Source of the DNA: Chthonomonas sp. UBA2362
Lineage (GTDB): Bacteria > Armatimonadota > Fimbriimonadia > Fimbriimonadales > Fimbriimonadaceae
Reading direction: 5' to 3'
Length of the DNA: 61,214 nucleotides
Assembly: GCA_002344135.1 (NCBI GenBank)
Contig: DDTO01000001.1
Coordinates: forward strand, 130,412-191,625
The position numbers were made by a program, and so were the translations under genes. Of this stretch, positions 9,116 to 17,328 are shown piece by piece. Position 1 is the stretch's first letter. Every line of letters begins with the position of its first letter. The notes under the pieces are model-generated. The model did not search any database, was not told where the DNA came from, and worked only from the letters and a program-made list of their open reading frames with translations.

Positions 9116-9121
9116 ATAATA
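9116..9121 (-). promoter_or_regulatory. -10-like box TATTAT, 7 nt before the NAGPA-like start codon
   Basis: TATTAT (consensus TATAAT, one mismatch) ends 7 nt before the ATG at 9108, which is the spacing expected for a leaderless transcript. No Shine-Dalgarno sequence precedes this ATG. Confidence 0.5.
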
Positions 9122-9208
9122 TCCTCGGAACCGGGCCGGCCGTTCCTCATCGCCGCGAAGAGGAGGCTGGAGAGGGTCGCGTCGCCCTGATCAACATGAC
9201 GGCCGGAA

Positions 9209-9979
9209 CTAGGCGGCATCGTCACGCGGCAGGTACTCGAAATTGGAGAACCACCAGCAGGCGGCGAAAGCGAGGATGGCCACGGCGATCGCCATCGTCA
9301 TGAACGCACCCATCGGCGTGACCGACTCGCCCGCGAGTTGGCCGGAAAGGAACGTGAGCAGGTTGCGCCGCTGGCTGACCTCGGGGTGGTTCGCGATCGC
9401 CTCGAGATAATTGAAGACGGAGAGCGCCGCCGCGTCGCCCTTGAGGTTGGGCACGAGAAGTTCCCAGCCGAACGTGTAGAGCAGGCACACGAGCATCGCT
9501 CGGTTCACCATCAGGCTGATAAGGACGAAGAGAGCCCCGTAGGCGAAAGCGCCGACCGCCAATGCCCCCATATCGCGCCAGAGCATTTCGTTGGCGAAAG
9601 CCTCGCCGCGATAAGCGGCCAGGGAGACTCCGATCACGCTCAAAACCCCGATCAGCGTGACGACGATCGACGAGGCGAGGAAGCGTGAAAGGATGATCAT
9701 CCAGCGCGGAACCGGACGCGTGAGGAGATAGACGATGGTGCGCTGCTCGACCTCTCGCCCGATGACGCTCGTGCTGTAGATCGCGGAGGCGAGGGCGAGC
9801 ACCTTGAAGACCAACGTAAGCGACACGAGGCTGTAGACCCGGTCCGGGCGCGGACGGAATCCCCATTCCCTCCAGAAGAACGCCACCAGGAAACAAAAGC
9901 CCGCCAAAAGCAGCCACGGCCAAAGACGCCGGAAGCGAAGATTGTCTCGCAGCGCGTCGACGAACAAGAAACCGAACAC
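9209..9979 (-). CDS. ABC-2 type exporter permease (second permease of the operon)
   Basis: This is a 256-residue integral membrane protein with about six predicted membrane segments. The first lies at residues 20-37 (WPWLLLAGFCFLVAFFW), and an Arg-rich loop of the type 'GREVEQRTIVYLLTRPVPR', typical of ABC-2 permeases such as the NosY/ABC2_membrane_2 group, follows the second. It starts 3 nt downstream of the ATPase gene and is the third gene of the permease-ATPase-permease set, so the two permeases probably form a heterodimer. The substrate is not indicated. Confidence 0.85.
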   Translation of the reverse strand: MFGFLFVDALRDNLRFRRLWPWLLLAGFCFLVAFFWREWGFRPRPDRVYSLVSLTLVFKVLALASAIYSTSVIGREVEQRTIVYLLTRPVPRWMIILSRFLASSIVVTLIGVLSVIGVSLAAYRGEAFANEMLWRDMGALAVGAFAYGALFVLISLMVNRAMLVCLLYTFGWELLVPNLKGDAAALSVFNYLEAIANHPEVSQRRNLLTFLSGQLAGESVTPMGAFMTMAIAVAILAFAACWWFSNFEYLPRDDAA

Positions 9980-9982
9980 CGC

Positions 9983-10900
9983 CTAGCCCCCCACCAGATA
10001 TCGGAAGACCGATTCGAGATTGTTATCGGGGCTGGAAAAGCCGCTGACGGGTAGGTCGTTCTCTACCACGAGGCTGGGAAGTTCGTCATAGAAGCGCTCA
10101 GGCTCCTTGCACTCGAGTTCGATCGCGCCGCCGGCGAAGTCGAACTGCATGCTCAACACGTAAGGGAGCCGCACGAGTTGCTCGGCGACGCGACGGGGCT
10201 CTTGCGACTCGATTCGGATGCGGTGAGGATGCTTGTCGATGAGCGATCGGATCACGCGAAGGTCGCCGGTGGCGAGGAGCCTCCCTCGGTGAAGGAGGAG
10301 GATGCTCCGCGTCATCTGCTCGACCTCGTAAAGGATATGGCTGCTGACGAGGACGGCCACGCCCTGGTCGACGAGGGCGGCGAGAAGGTCCATATATTCG
10401 CGCCGACCCACCGGATCGAGACCGTTGAGGGGCTCGTCGAGAAGGATGACCCGGGGGTCGTGGACCATCGCCTGGGCCAGCTTGATCCGCTGACGCATGC
10501 CCTTGCTATAGCCGGCGATCCGTTTGTCGCATCGGTCGGCCATACCGACGGTCTCCAAGACTCGATCGGCCCTGCGCCTGGCCTCCGTCGGCCCATATCC
10601 TCCCAGGCGTGCCAGATAGACGACGAACTCGCGCCCGGTCATGGACTCATAGAAGTTGTCGATCTCTGGGCAGTAGCCAAGCAGACGGTAGACCTCAATG
10701 TTGGCAAAGGGCCGCAGGCCGAAAACGGTGACCTCTCCGGTAGTGGGCTTAAGTTGGCCGGTAACGAGCCGCATGAGTGTGGACTTGCCGGCGCCGTTTT
10801 GGCCGAGAAGAGCCGTTATCCCTGCGCCGATCTGACACGTGACGTCGTTGAGACCGATGACTTGGCCATACCACCGTGAGGCGTTTTGGAGAACGATCAA
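9983..10900 (-). CDS. ABC-2 exporter ATP-binding protein
   Basis: The protein has 305 residues with a complete nucleotide-binding domain: Walker A GQNGAGKST, Q-loop, a signature variant YSKGMRQRIKLAQ, Walker B VILLDEPLNGLDP and the switch His in SSHIL. An additional C-terminal region of about 80 residues follows, as in NatA/CcmA-type exporters. I place the start at TTG 10900, because it overlaps the stop of the upstream permease as TTGA and GAGGTGG lies just before it; a longer ATG frame to 10957 would run 60 nt into the permease gene. It energises the two flanking permeases. Export substrate unknown. Confidence 0.88.
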   Translation of the reverse strand: MIVLQNASRWYGQVIGLNDVTCQIGAGITALLGQNGAGKSTLMRLVTGQLKPTTGEVTVFGLRPFANIEVYRLLGYCPEIDNFYESMTGREFVVYLARLGGYGPTEARRRADRVLETVGMADRCDKRIAGYSKGMRQRIKLAQAMVHDPRVILLDEPLNGLDPVGRREYMDLLAALVDQGVAVLVSSHILYEVEQMTRSILLLHRGRLLATGDLRVIRSLIDKHPHRIRIESQEPRRVAEQLVRLPYVLSMQFDFAGGAIELECKEPERFYDELPSLVVENDLPVSGFSSPDNNLESVFRYLVGG

Positions 10901-11847
10901 GCGACCACCTCGACCGCCCGAATTCGCTTCCAAGCCATCCAAACGAAGAGCCCGCAAACGATCAGCGCCGCAAGCGCCAACAACAGCCCCGAGGGAATCG
11001 GCACGACGGGCAGACGCTGATTGGGGGGCTGGAAGATCGGTCTGCCATCCGAGCCGAGGATGGCTTTGCCGAGTCCGTAGCAGATACCGTCGATAGAGGC
11101 ATAGTAGAGCCCGTCGAGCATGGGCATCGAACCTCGACGATCCATGGTCTGGAACACGCGGATACCCTCGATGACGGTCGTGAAGAAGTACGTGATGAAA
11201 TAGAGTCCGGCGAACGTCGCTCCGGCGACGCTGCCCTGGCGGAAGAGCGAACTAACGCCGACCATGAGGCTTGCGTAGATCGAGCCGGTCACCGCCGCCA
11301 GGAAAACGAGTTTCGGGTAGAGCCACGGATCCTGGCTGAGGAACCCGTACGTGCGGTAGCTCATCAGGCAGTACAGGTAGAAAAGGGTGAACTGCGCCAA
11401 GGCCACGCCGCCGACCAGGATGGCGATGCCGGCCCACTTGCCGAACAAGTAGTCGCCTTTACGACAGGGCTTGCTCAGGTAAACGAGCAGGGCGTTCGCG
11501 CGGTTGTCGTTGGCGATGCTCCCCGCCCCGGCGAGCAAGGTGATGAACAGGAGAAACATCTGCATCCAGCCGAAGCAGGTAACGAAGTTGTTCTTCCACC
11601 TGATTTGGGAGAAGAACTCCTGGGCGGTCCCACCGAACGGCCCCGACGCCATGCTCTCGAAAATATAGAGCACGAGGGTCGTAAAATAGAACCCGAGGCC
11701 AGCCAGGAACGCGAGCACCCAGAAAGACCGCTTCTTGAACGTGAGCAGGATGAGCATCCGGGCGATCACCCACCAGCGATGGCGGGGCGATTCCAGCGTG
11801 CCGTCGTACCCACGGTAGCTGAGATCGGCGATCGGCGCGCTGCTCAT
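10897..11847 (-). CDS. ABC-2 type exporter permease (first permease of the operon)
   Basis: This 316-residue protein has about seven membrane segments. It has a large region after the first segment (FWVLAFLAGLGFYFTTLV), then an 'NDNRANALLVYLSKPCRKGDYLFGKW' type loop, cut here by its spacing from the next helix, which is a hallmark of ABC-2 exporter permeases that lie next to NatA-like ATPases. Its stop overlaps the TTG start of the ATPase gene by 4 nt, and it begins 27 nt after the putative selenoprotein gene. The operon order is selenoprotein, permease, ATPase, permease. Co-transcription with the redox protein is likely from spacing alone. Confidence 0.85.
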   Translation of the reverse strand: MSSAPIADLSYRGYDGTLESPRHRWWVIARMLILLTFKKRSFWVLAFLAGLGFYFTTLVLYIFESMASGPFGGTAQEFFSQIRWKNNFVTCFGWMQMFLLFITLLAGAGSIANDNRANALLVYLSKPCRKGDYLFGKWAGIAILVGGVALAQFTLFYLYCLMSYRTYGFLSQDPWLYPKLVFLAAVTGSIYASLMVGVSSLFRQGSVAGATFAGLYFITYFFTTVIEGIRVFQTMDRRGSMPMLDGLYYASIDGICYGLGKAILGSDGRPIFQPPNQRLPVVPIPSGLLLALAALIVCGLFVWMAWKRIRAVEVVA

Positions 11848-11874
11848 AGGTTCGTGCTACTTTACCGCCCCGGC

Positions 11875-13002
11875 TTAGCGCACGATTGGGTCCACTCCAG
11901 GCTGCCAGTATTCCCTCCCCCACAGGATGCCTTGCGGCGGTACCGCCTTTGCAACCTCGTCTTCGGTCTCGACCATCGCGATCACGAGATTGAACTTGCC
12001 ATTGGGCGGCTCGGGTGTATAGGTACCGGCTCCCCATGCGGTGCCGCTGGCGAATCCGCGGAACCGCACGATGCGGTTCCGATCGTCGGACTTCAATTCG
12101 ACTTCGAGCCGACCTTCGTAGCCGCGCTTGTTGCCTTCGGTTGCGAGGGAGAAGGCGACTTCGAACCGGGCGGTTGCACCGACGAATGCCGACTTCAGCA
12201 CCTCGAGCTTGCGAACCTCGGCAGCCGACCACATGTCGGGTTCCCCCCGAACGTTGTCGACCAAGTGAAACCGCGCGATCCTGCCGACGAGGGATGATGG
12301 GACCTTCTTTCCGCGCAATGCGGCGACCTCCTCGGCACTGATCCAGAGGTGATCTCGCGAGACGCGCTTGTTCGAATCCGCGCATCCCACCGGCACGGGC
12401 CGGACCCTTGCATGGACGCGGACGACCGACGAGCCTTGTGGAGCCTTGGTCGCAGAGGGAGCCGCTAATTCCTCACGGGTCGGCGCCACGAATTTCGGCG
12501 GGCTTTGTCGGAACTGAGCCAGGGCGCGATCGAGCATCTGCTCGACCCGTTCCTTGCTGCGGTTGTTGTTGTAGCCGTAAAAAGTGCCATCGGGACCGAT
12601 CACCCAGAAACCTTGTGCGGTCTGGCCCTTGGTGACGCGTTCGAGGTTGGCCGAGGCGATCGCCATGAACCAGTCCCTGGCGACGTTCTTCGGATTCTGT
12701 AGCACGTGGGTATCGCCGACGAACGGTACGAACTCGGTGGTCACGCGCTTGGCGAAAGCGGCGTCGGAGAAGAGGAACTCACGGTCCCAAAGGCCGTTGT
12801 TTCACGTACAGCCGAGGGGGTGGCCGTTCATAAGCCAAACGAAGATCGGCTTCTGAACTCTAACGGCTTCGGCTCGAGTCGCCATGAGGTCGAGGCGCCA
12901 CGGGATCTCGAGGAATCGGTTCTCGACCGCGGTGGGCAACAGTTCGGCGACCCGCCGATCGAGATCGGCATCGCCGAGGAGGGCCAGAAGGAAAGCGATC
13001 AT
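11875..13002 (-). CDS. Putative selenoprotein: thioredoxin-like protein with a C-T-Sec motif (UGA read-through)
   Basis: Read through one in-frame UGA (12804-12802), the gene gives 375 residues. Before the UGA are 66 residues: a short hydrophobic N-terminus and a thioredoxin-like strand KPIFVWLMNGHPLGCT. The UGA is codon 67, so the redox motif is Cys65-Thr66-Sec67, followed by NNGLWDREFLFSD and an open frame of 307 more codons that keeps thioredoxin-fold-like features (FVPFVGDTH, QGFWVIGPDGTFYGY). Both sides are in the same frame, so no frameshift is needed. A hairpin with a G in the second loop position lies 18 nt after the UGA. The C-terminal half (about 170-375) has no recognised domain. 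Alternatives are a nonsense mutation or a TGC/TGT sequencing error. A box TAAGAT lies 6 nt before the ATG. Divergent from the threonine aldolase gene. Confidence 0.65.
12774..12804 (-). promoter_or_regulatory. Candidate bacterial SECIS hairpin after an in-frame UGA
   Basis: On the minus strand the UGA (12804-12802) is followed by 13 nt and then GGGAC (12788-12784), loop CGUGA (12783-12779), and GUUCC (12778-12774). The stem has five pairs, one of them G-U. The loop starts 18 nt after the UGA and has G at its second position. Both features match what is known of bacterial SECIS elements: a small apical loop with a G in the first two positions, roughly 16-37 nt downstream. A competing 4-bp stem (ACGG/CCGU) nearer the UGA exists. 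Confidence 0.5.
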
Positions 13003-13008
13003 ACTCTC

Positions 13009-13014
13009 ATCTTA
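13009..13014 (-). promoter_or_regulatory. -10-like box TAAGAT, 6 nt before the selenoprotein start codon
   Basis: TAAGAT ends 6 nt before the ATG at 13002. The identical hexamer with identical spacing is found before the cyclic-nucleotide-binding gene at 21640. The gap to the divergent threonine aldolase start is only 16 nt, so the two promoters must overlap the opposite coding regions. Confidence 0.45.
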
Positions 13015-13018
13015 TCCG

Positions 13019-14062
13019 ATGAGCCAACAGCCCCCGATCGTGGACCTGCGCAGCGATACCGTAACCCGCCCCACGCCGGAAATGTACGAGGCGATGCGCA
13101 CCGCTCCTCTCGGTGACGATGTCCTGGGTGACGATCCCACCGTTCACGAGTTGGAAGCGCTCGCGGCGAGCCTGACCGGAAAGCAAGCCGCTGTTTTCGT
13201 GCCCAGCGGAACGATGGGCAACCAGATCGCACTCGCCTCACACTGCGTGCGGGGCGATGCAGCAATCTTCGAGGAGGAGGCGCACATCCTCTATTACGAG
13301 TGCGGGTCTCCCGCGCTGATCGCCGGGGTGCTCGCTTGGACGGTACCCTCGGTTCGCGGCCTGCTCGATCCGGGAGAAGTGGAACGCCGGATACTGAAGC
13401 ACACGCTCCACACGCCTGGAACCCGGCTGCTGTGCCTTGAGAACACCCACAACCGGGCCGGAGGCACGGTCATCCCCATGGACTATCTCCGGGAGTATCG
13501 ATCGATCGCGGATCGCCATAACCTCAAGATTCATTTGGATGGGGCGCGTGTCTTCAACGCCGCGGTCGCGCTGGGGGCGCCGGTTTCTGAGATCACCCGC
13601 TCCGTCGATTCGGTGAGTTTTTGCCTGAGCAAGGCCCTGTCCTCGCCTGTCGGCTCGCTCCTTTGCGGCGATTCGGACTTCATCGAGGTCGCCCGGCAAT
13701 GGCGCAAACGGCTAGGCGGCGGTATGCGACAGGCTGGGATTCTTGCGGCCTGCGGACTGGTCAGCCTCCGAACAATGATCGACCGCCTCGCCGAGGATCA
13801 TCGCCGTGCGAACGACCTTGCCGGGGGACTTGCCACCATTTCGGGCCTCGGTATCCCGAACGCTCCGGAAACGAACATCGTCATGGTGCAAACCGACGCC
13901 CGTGCCGACGTCTGGATGCGGGCTCTCAGGGAAAGGGGCGTGTGGTGCTACGACTTCGATCCCCACCGGCTGCGGATGGTGCTCCACAAGGACGTAGACG
14001 ACGCCGGCATCGCTCGGGCGGTCGAGGCGTGCGCCGACGTCGGGCGTAGCCTCATCCCTTAA
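13019..14062 (+). CDS. ltaE: Low-specificity L-threonine aldolase
   Basis: This 347-residue PLP enzyme of fold type I cleaves L-threonine or L-allo-threonine to glycine and acetaldehyde. Landmarks are the N-terminal VDLRSDTVTRPTPEM, the GDDVLGDDP loop, FVPSGTMGNQIAL, the cofactor-side HLDGARVFNA, and Schiff-base Lys205 in SFCLSKALSSPVGS. Length is normal for the family. I chose ATG 13019 because it starts directly at the conserved N-terminal motif; a longer frame reaching 12884 would run antisense into the selenoprotein gene. No Shine-Dalgarno sequence is visible. The gene stands alone, divergent from the selenoprotein operon and followed by a GC-rich hairpin. Confidence 0.93.
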   Translation: MSQQPPIVDLRSDTVTRPTPEMYEAMRTAPLGDDVLGDDPTVHELEALAASLTGKQAAVFVPSGTMGNQIALASHCVRGDAAIFEEEAHILYYECGSPALIAGVLAWTVPSVRGLLDPGEVERRILKHTLHTPGTRLLCLENTHNRAGGTVIPMDYLREYRSIADRHNLKIHLDGARVFNAAVALGAPVSEITRSVDSVSFCLSKALSSPVGSLLCGDSDFIEVARQWRKRLGGGMRQAGILAACGLVSLRTMIDRLAEDHRRANDLAGGLATISGLGIPNAPETNIVMVQTDARADVWMRALRERGVWCYDFDPHRLRMVLHKDVDDAGIARAVEACADVGRSLIP

Positions 14063-14068
14063 GACCTA

Positions 14069-14102
14069 CGGCGCCCCCGGGGAAGATCCCCAGGCGGCGC
14101 CG
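14069..14102. terminator. Strong GC hairpin between convergent genes, possible bidirectional terminator
   Basis: CGGCGCC (14069-14075) pairs perfectly with GGCGCCG (14096-14102), and an inner GGGG/CCCC stem closes the loop. It lies just after threonine aldolase (plus) and 40 nt beyond the stop of the 34-aa gene (minus), so it could serve both. Neither side has a clear U-tract, so it may act only as a weak or Rho-assisted terminator, or as a 3' end stabiliser. Confidence 0.45.
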
Positions 14103-14141
14103 GTAAGCCTATGGCTCAGTTGCTTTCTCAGCGAGTGTCGA

Positions 14142-14246
14142 CTAGGCCTTTGCGGCCTTCGCCTTCTTGTTCTTGGCGAACCAAGCGGCAGCGATTCCCG
14201 CTACCAGGGCGCCCGCGAGGGCACCCAACAGCTTCTTGTTCTTCAT
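14142..14246 (-). CDS. 34-residue single-span membrane peptide
   Basis: This small gene encodes 34 residues: a basic start (MKNKK), a hydrophobic segment of Ala/Gly/Leu (about residues 6-23), and a Lys/Ala-rich tail (FAKNKKAKAAKA). The start is supported by GGGAGG 6 nt before the ATG. The topology resembles a short inner-membrane peptide with both ends positively charged. It fills part of the gap between the threonine aldolase gene and the ABC exporter, on the opposite strand. No family recognised. The SD site and the clean hydrophobic pattern make it more likely real than chance. Confidence 0.6.
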   Translation of the reverse strand: MKNKKLLGALAGALVAGIAAAWFAKNKKAKAAKA

Positions 14247-14453
14247 CTCGGACCTCCCACCATGGACTTCTTTCCACAGTTTTCAACTGGTCTTGAGCGG
14301 CCAAAATTGCCGGGGTTCACGAGGCTGGGCCCAAAGACCTAGGAGACGACCGAATTCGAGCAAGCAGTAAACTCGGTTGCTCTGAAGACGCCCTTTCTCC
14401 GTCCCGACCCGAGAATCACGCGCGAACTGGCCGGCCAGCGGCGAGCCATCGTC

Positions 14454-16133
14454 GTGGGCCTCACCTGCAGCGGCATCTCGGCGGCCCTGCTCTCGGCGAC
14501 CGCGTGGTTCGTCAAGTTCATCCTCGATGCGGTGGAGAAGGGTCAGGCCGATAGGCTCGCCTGGCTAAGCCTAGCGGTGATAGGGCTCTTCGGAGTCAAG
14601 TACTGGTTCACTCGAGGCCAAGCCTACTACTTGAGTATGGCTGCCACCCGGCTGACTTCGAATCTCCGCGTGCGACTCTTCGACAAGCTCATGCGTCTCC
14701 CGATCTCGTACTTCAACGAGAAACGCGCCGGGGCGATCCAGAGCGTGCTGACCAACGACGTCGGCGTTTACCAAGGAGCGATCACGATCGTCAAGGACGC
14801 CGTCGACGGCCCGATCAAACTGGTCGCCGGAATCGCCACCATCTTTGTCATCCAGTGGCAACTGGCGCTGGCCTCGATGGTCGTGCTGCCCATCATGGTG
14901 GCAGTCATCCAGCGGAACGGCAAACGGATGAAGGTCGCCCAAGCCGACGTTCAGGAGGATCTTGCCCAGCTCAACGGAATGACCCAAGAGTCCCTCCAGG
15001 GCGTGAGGATCGTTCGCGCCTTCGGGGCAGAGTCGGCAATGGGAGCTCGCTTTCGAGAACTCGTCGAGGCGAGTTTCGCGAGTCAGATGCGGGCAGCGCG
15101 GCGCATCGCGGCGCTGCGCCCGATGGTTGAACTCATCGGCGCCCTTGCCCTCGCGCTGGTCGTCTACCTGTGCGGTCGGCTGGTCGGCACCGGCCAGCTG
15201 ACGGTCTCGCAATTGGGTGCATTCATCATGGCCCTCGATGTGATCAACCAGGGGTTCAAGAACATCGCGTCGCTCGACAACACTTACAAACAGGTGCAGG
15301 CGGCGACCGATCGAATTCATCGCGAAATCCTCGACGTGGCCGAGCCTCTGGCCGACGCCTCGGATGCCATCGAATTGCCCCATCCCGAGGGGCGCGTCGA
15401 GTTCCGCAACGTGGGTTTCGTCTATCCCGACGGCACCCGCGCACTGCGGGATGTCAGCTTCGTGATCGAGCAGGGACGCAGCCTCGCTCTCGTAGGGCCG
15501 AGCGGGGCCGGTAAGAGCACCATCGCGGACCTGCTGCTCCGTTTCTATGACCCTACCGAGGGCGAAATCCTCTTCGATGGCATCGACATCCGACGGCTGA
15601 AGTCGGCCTGGCTCCGCGGACAGATCGGCGTCGTACCCCAGCAGACCTTTCTCTTTGCCGGTTCGATCGCCGACAATGTGCGGCTCGGCGATCCGTCGGC
15701 CTCAGAAGGTGAAGTGCTCGAAGCCCTCGAGGCCGCCCACGCCAGTGGGTTCGTCCTTCGCGAAGAGCGTGGCCTCGACGCCGAACTCGGGGAGCGCGGC
15801 GTTCGACTCAGCGGAGGAGAGGCACAACGCATCGCGATCGCCCGCGCCGTCGTGCGCCGGCCGACGGTGCTGCTGCTCGACGAAGCGACGAGCAACCTCG
15901 ACGCCGTCAGTGAACGCGCGGTGCAGGAGGCCCTCGACGAAATCATGCGGTGCCGCACCACCCTCGTCATTGCCCACCGCCTCTCCACGGCAGCCCGCGC
16001 CAACGAAGTCCTGGTCTTGCGCCGGGGCGAAGTGGTCGAACGCGGCTCTCACAGTGACCTGATGGGTCGCGATGCGGCCTATGCATCGATGTACCGCGCT
16101 TTCTCCGGCGGCATATTGGAGGACCAGGTTTGA
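14454..16133 (+). CDS. ABC exporter, MsbA/LmrA type (fused membrane and ATPase domains)
   Basis: This 559-residue half-transporter has a type I exporter membrane domain (about 1-290, six segments) with the typical loop 'LRVRLFDKLMRLPISYFNEKR' seen after the second helix. The nucleotide-binding domain (about 320-550) contains Walker A GPSGAGKST, signature LSGGEAQRIAIARA, Walker B VLLLDEATSNLD and the switch His in IAHRLST. It likely works as a homodimer exporting lipid or a hydrophobic compound. The start is uncertain: GTG 14454 is the first standard start after an upstream stop at 14340, but it removes the usual cytosolic lead-in. CTG 14382 would add 24 plausible residues. Its stop overlaps the TTG start of the next gene (TTGA). 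Confidence 0.88.
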   Translation: MGLTCSGISAALLSATAWFVKFILDAVEKGQADRLAWLSLAVIGLFGVKYWFTRGQAYYLSMAATRLTSNLRVRLFDKLMRLPISYFNEKRAGAIQSVLTNDVGVYQGAITIVKDAVDGPIKLVAGIATIFVIQWQLALASMVVLPIMVAVIQRNGKRMKVAQADVQEDLAQLNGMTQESLQGVRIVRAFGAESAMGARFRELVEASFASQMRAARRIAALRPMVELIGALALALVVYLCGRLVGTGQLTVSQLGAFIMALDVINQGFKNIASLDNTYKQVQAATDRIHREILDVAEPLADASDAIELPHPEGRVEFRNVGFVYPDGTRALRDVSFVIEQGRSLALVGPSGAGKSTIADLLLRFYDPTEGEILFDGIDIRRLKSAWLRGQIGVVPQQTFLFAGSIADNVRLGDPSASEGEVLEALEAAHASGFVLREERGLDAELGERGVRLSGGEAQRIAIARAVVRRPTVLLLDEATSNLDAVSERAVQEALDEIMRCRTTLVIAHRLSTAARANEVLVLRRGEVVERGSHSDLMGRDAAYASMYRAFSGGILEDQV

Positions 16134-16930
16134 CGCCATCGATCTCCGCTCGGGCTCTCGCCTGCGGATACCAGAGCCGGGCGGTACTCTCCGATGTCCG
16201 CTTCGACCTGCTTCCCGGTTCGGTAGTCGCCCTGCTCGGTCCCAACGGGAGCGGAAAGTCGACGCTGCTGAAGACACTGGCCAAGACCCTGCCGATCCTG
16301 AGCGGAGAGGTCTCAGTCGAAGGCGAGGGCCTGGCCGCGATCGGCTACCGCGATCTCGCCCGACGCCTCGCGTTCGTGCCGCAGCAAGAGTCTCACGTCT
16401 TCGCCTTCACCGTCCAGGAAGTCGTGCTCATGGGCCGGCTTCCCCACTCCGATCGGTTGCGGGAGACCGCCGAGGACCTTCGCGTCGCTCGCGAGGCTAT
16501 GCGGGCGGCCGACTGCCTCCATCTGGCCGATCGTCCGGTGACCGAACTCAGCGGGGGCGAGGGCCAACGGGTGCTGATCGCGAGGGCACTCGCTCAGGAG
16601 ACGCGCCTGCTCCTCCTCGATGAACCGACCTCTCATCTGGACGTGGCCCATCAGGTGACGGTGGGGCGGCTGCTGAGGGACCTGGCAGCGTCCGGTTATG
16701 CAGTGCTCGTGGCCGTGCATGACTTGAATTGGGCCTCGATGTTCGCCGATAGTGGCCTGCTCCTCCATCAGGGACGAGTCACGCTCGACGCTCCGATGGA
16801 TGCGATCTTGGCCCACGATGCGCTCGAGAGTGCCTATGGCGTGCGGTTCAATATGATAGTCGATCCGCAGGGGGTCGTGCGTGTTTATCCGGAAGTGAGG
16901 CTGGAGACCCATGAGAGTCACGCTGTGTAA
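16130..16930 (+). CDS. ABC transporter ATP-binding protein, FecE/BtuD (siderophore/cobalamin) type
   Basis: This 266-residue ATPase has Walker A GPNGSGKST, the Q-loop region FVPQQESHVFAFTVQEVVLMGR, signature LSGGEGQRVLIARAL, Walker B LLLLDEPTSHLD and switch His in AVHDLNW. The 'VxxGRxPH' stretch after the Q-loop (VLMGRLPHS) is characteristic of iron-siderophore, haem and B12 importers. It starts at TTG 16130, overlapping the exporter stop by 4 nt. No FecCD-type permease or periplasmic binding protein is in the window, so its partners are encoded elsewhere or it has been separated from them. Confidence 0.87.
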   Translation: MTPSISARALACGYQSRAVLSDVRFDLLPGSVVALLGPNGSGKSTLLKTLAKTLPILSGEVSVEGEGLAAIGYRDLARRLAFVPQQESHVFAFTVQEVVLMGRLPHSDRLRETAEDLRVAREAMRAADCLHLADRPVTELSGGEGQRVLIARALAQETRLLLLDEPTSHLDVAHQVTVGRLLRDLAASGYAVLVAVHDLNWASMFADSGLLLHQGRVTLDAPMDAILAHDALESAYGVRFNMIVDPQGVVRVYPEVRLETHESHAV

Positions 16931-17303
16931 GTTCTGCGATTTCGCCTGCATGCTCGAGGGCGGCAAAGGCGCGGTGATCGGCATCTTCGATACGATCGGC
17001 AGCGCCACTTTCCCGATGACTCACAGCGCCTTCCACGTATGTCTCGAATTCGAGTTCGATCCCACGGAAGCCGGCTTCTGCCCGATCGAAGTCACTCTCG
17101 TCGACGACGACGGCCACCCGCTCTTTCGCGTCCAACAAGAGATTCCGGTCGCCCAGCCGCCAGTCGGGCGCAGCACCCGGGTGCTTCAGGACTTCTTGAT
17201 CGAGAATCTCCAGTTCCTGAGGCCGGGAACCTACCGTCTCGACGTCGCCATTCGTGGGAAGATCGTCGCCCAGGAGCGACTGTACGTCTTAGATTCATCC
17301 TAG
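16911..17303 (+). CDS. DUF6941 family protein
   Basis: The 130-residue protein opens with MRVTLCKFCDFACMLEGGK followed by a GIFDTI motif, the pattern of the DUF6941 family. The remainder alternates short beta strands (HVCLEFEFDPTEAG, PIEVTLVDDDGHPLF, PGTYRLDVAIRGKIV), consistent with an Ig-like or C2-like beta sandwich. There is no signal peptide. Function is not established for the family. It overlaps the preceding ATPase gene by 20 nt and has GGAG shortly before its ATG, so it is likely in the same transcript. Confidence 0.7.
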   Translation: MRVTLCKFCDFACMLEGGKGAVIGIFDTIGSATFPMTHSAFHVCLEFEFDPTEAGFCPIEVTLVDDDGHPLFRVQQEIPVAQPPVGRSTRVLQDFLIENLQFLRPGTYRLDVAIRGKIVAQERLYVLDSS

Positions 17304-17328
17304 CCTGCTTCGGTATGCTTCGATTCAG

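Noticed and set aside
12802..12804. The in-frame TGA as an ordinary nonsense mutation that makes a pseudogene
   Set aside because: Not excluded, but rejected as first choice: the frame is otherwise intact for 307 codons, the UGA falls exactly in a redox motif after Cys-Thr, and a SECIS-like hairpin follows.
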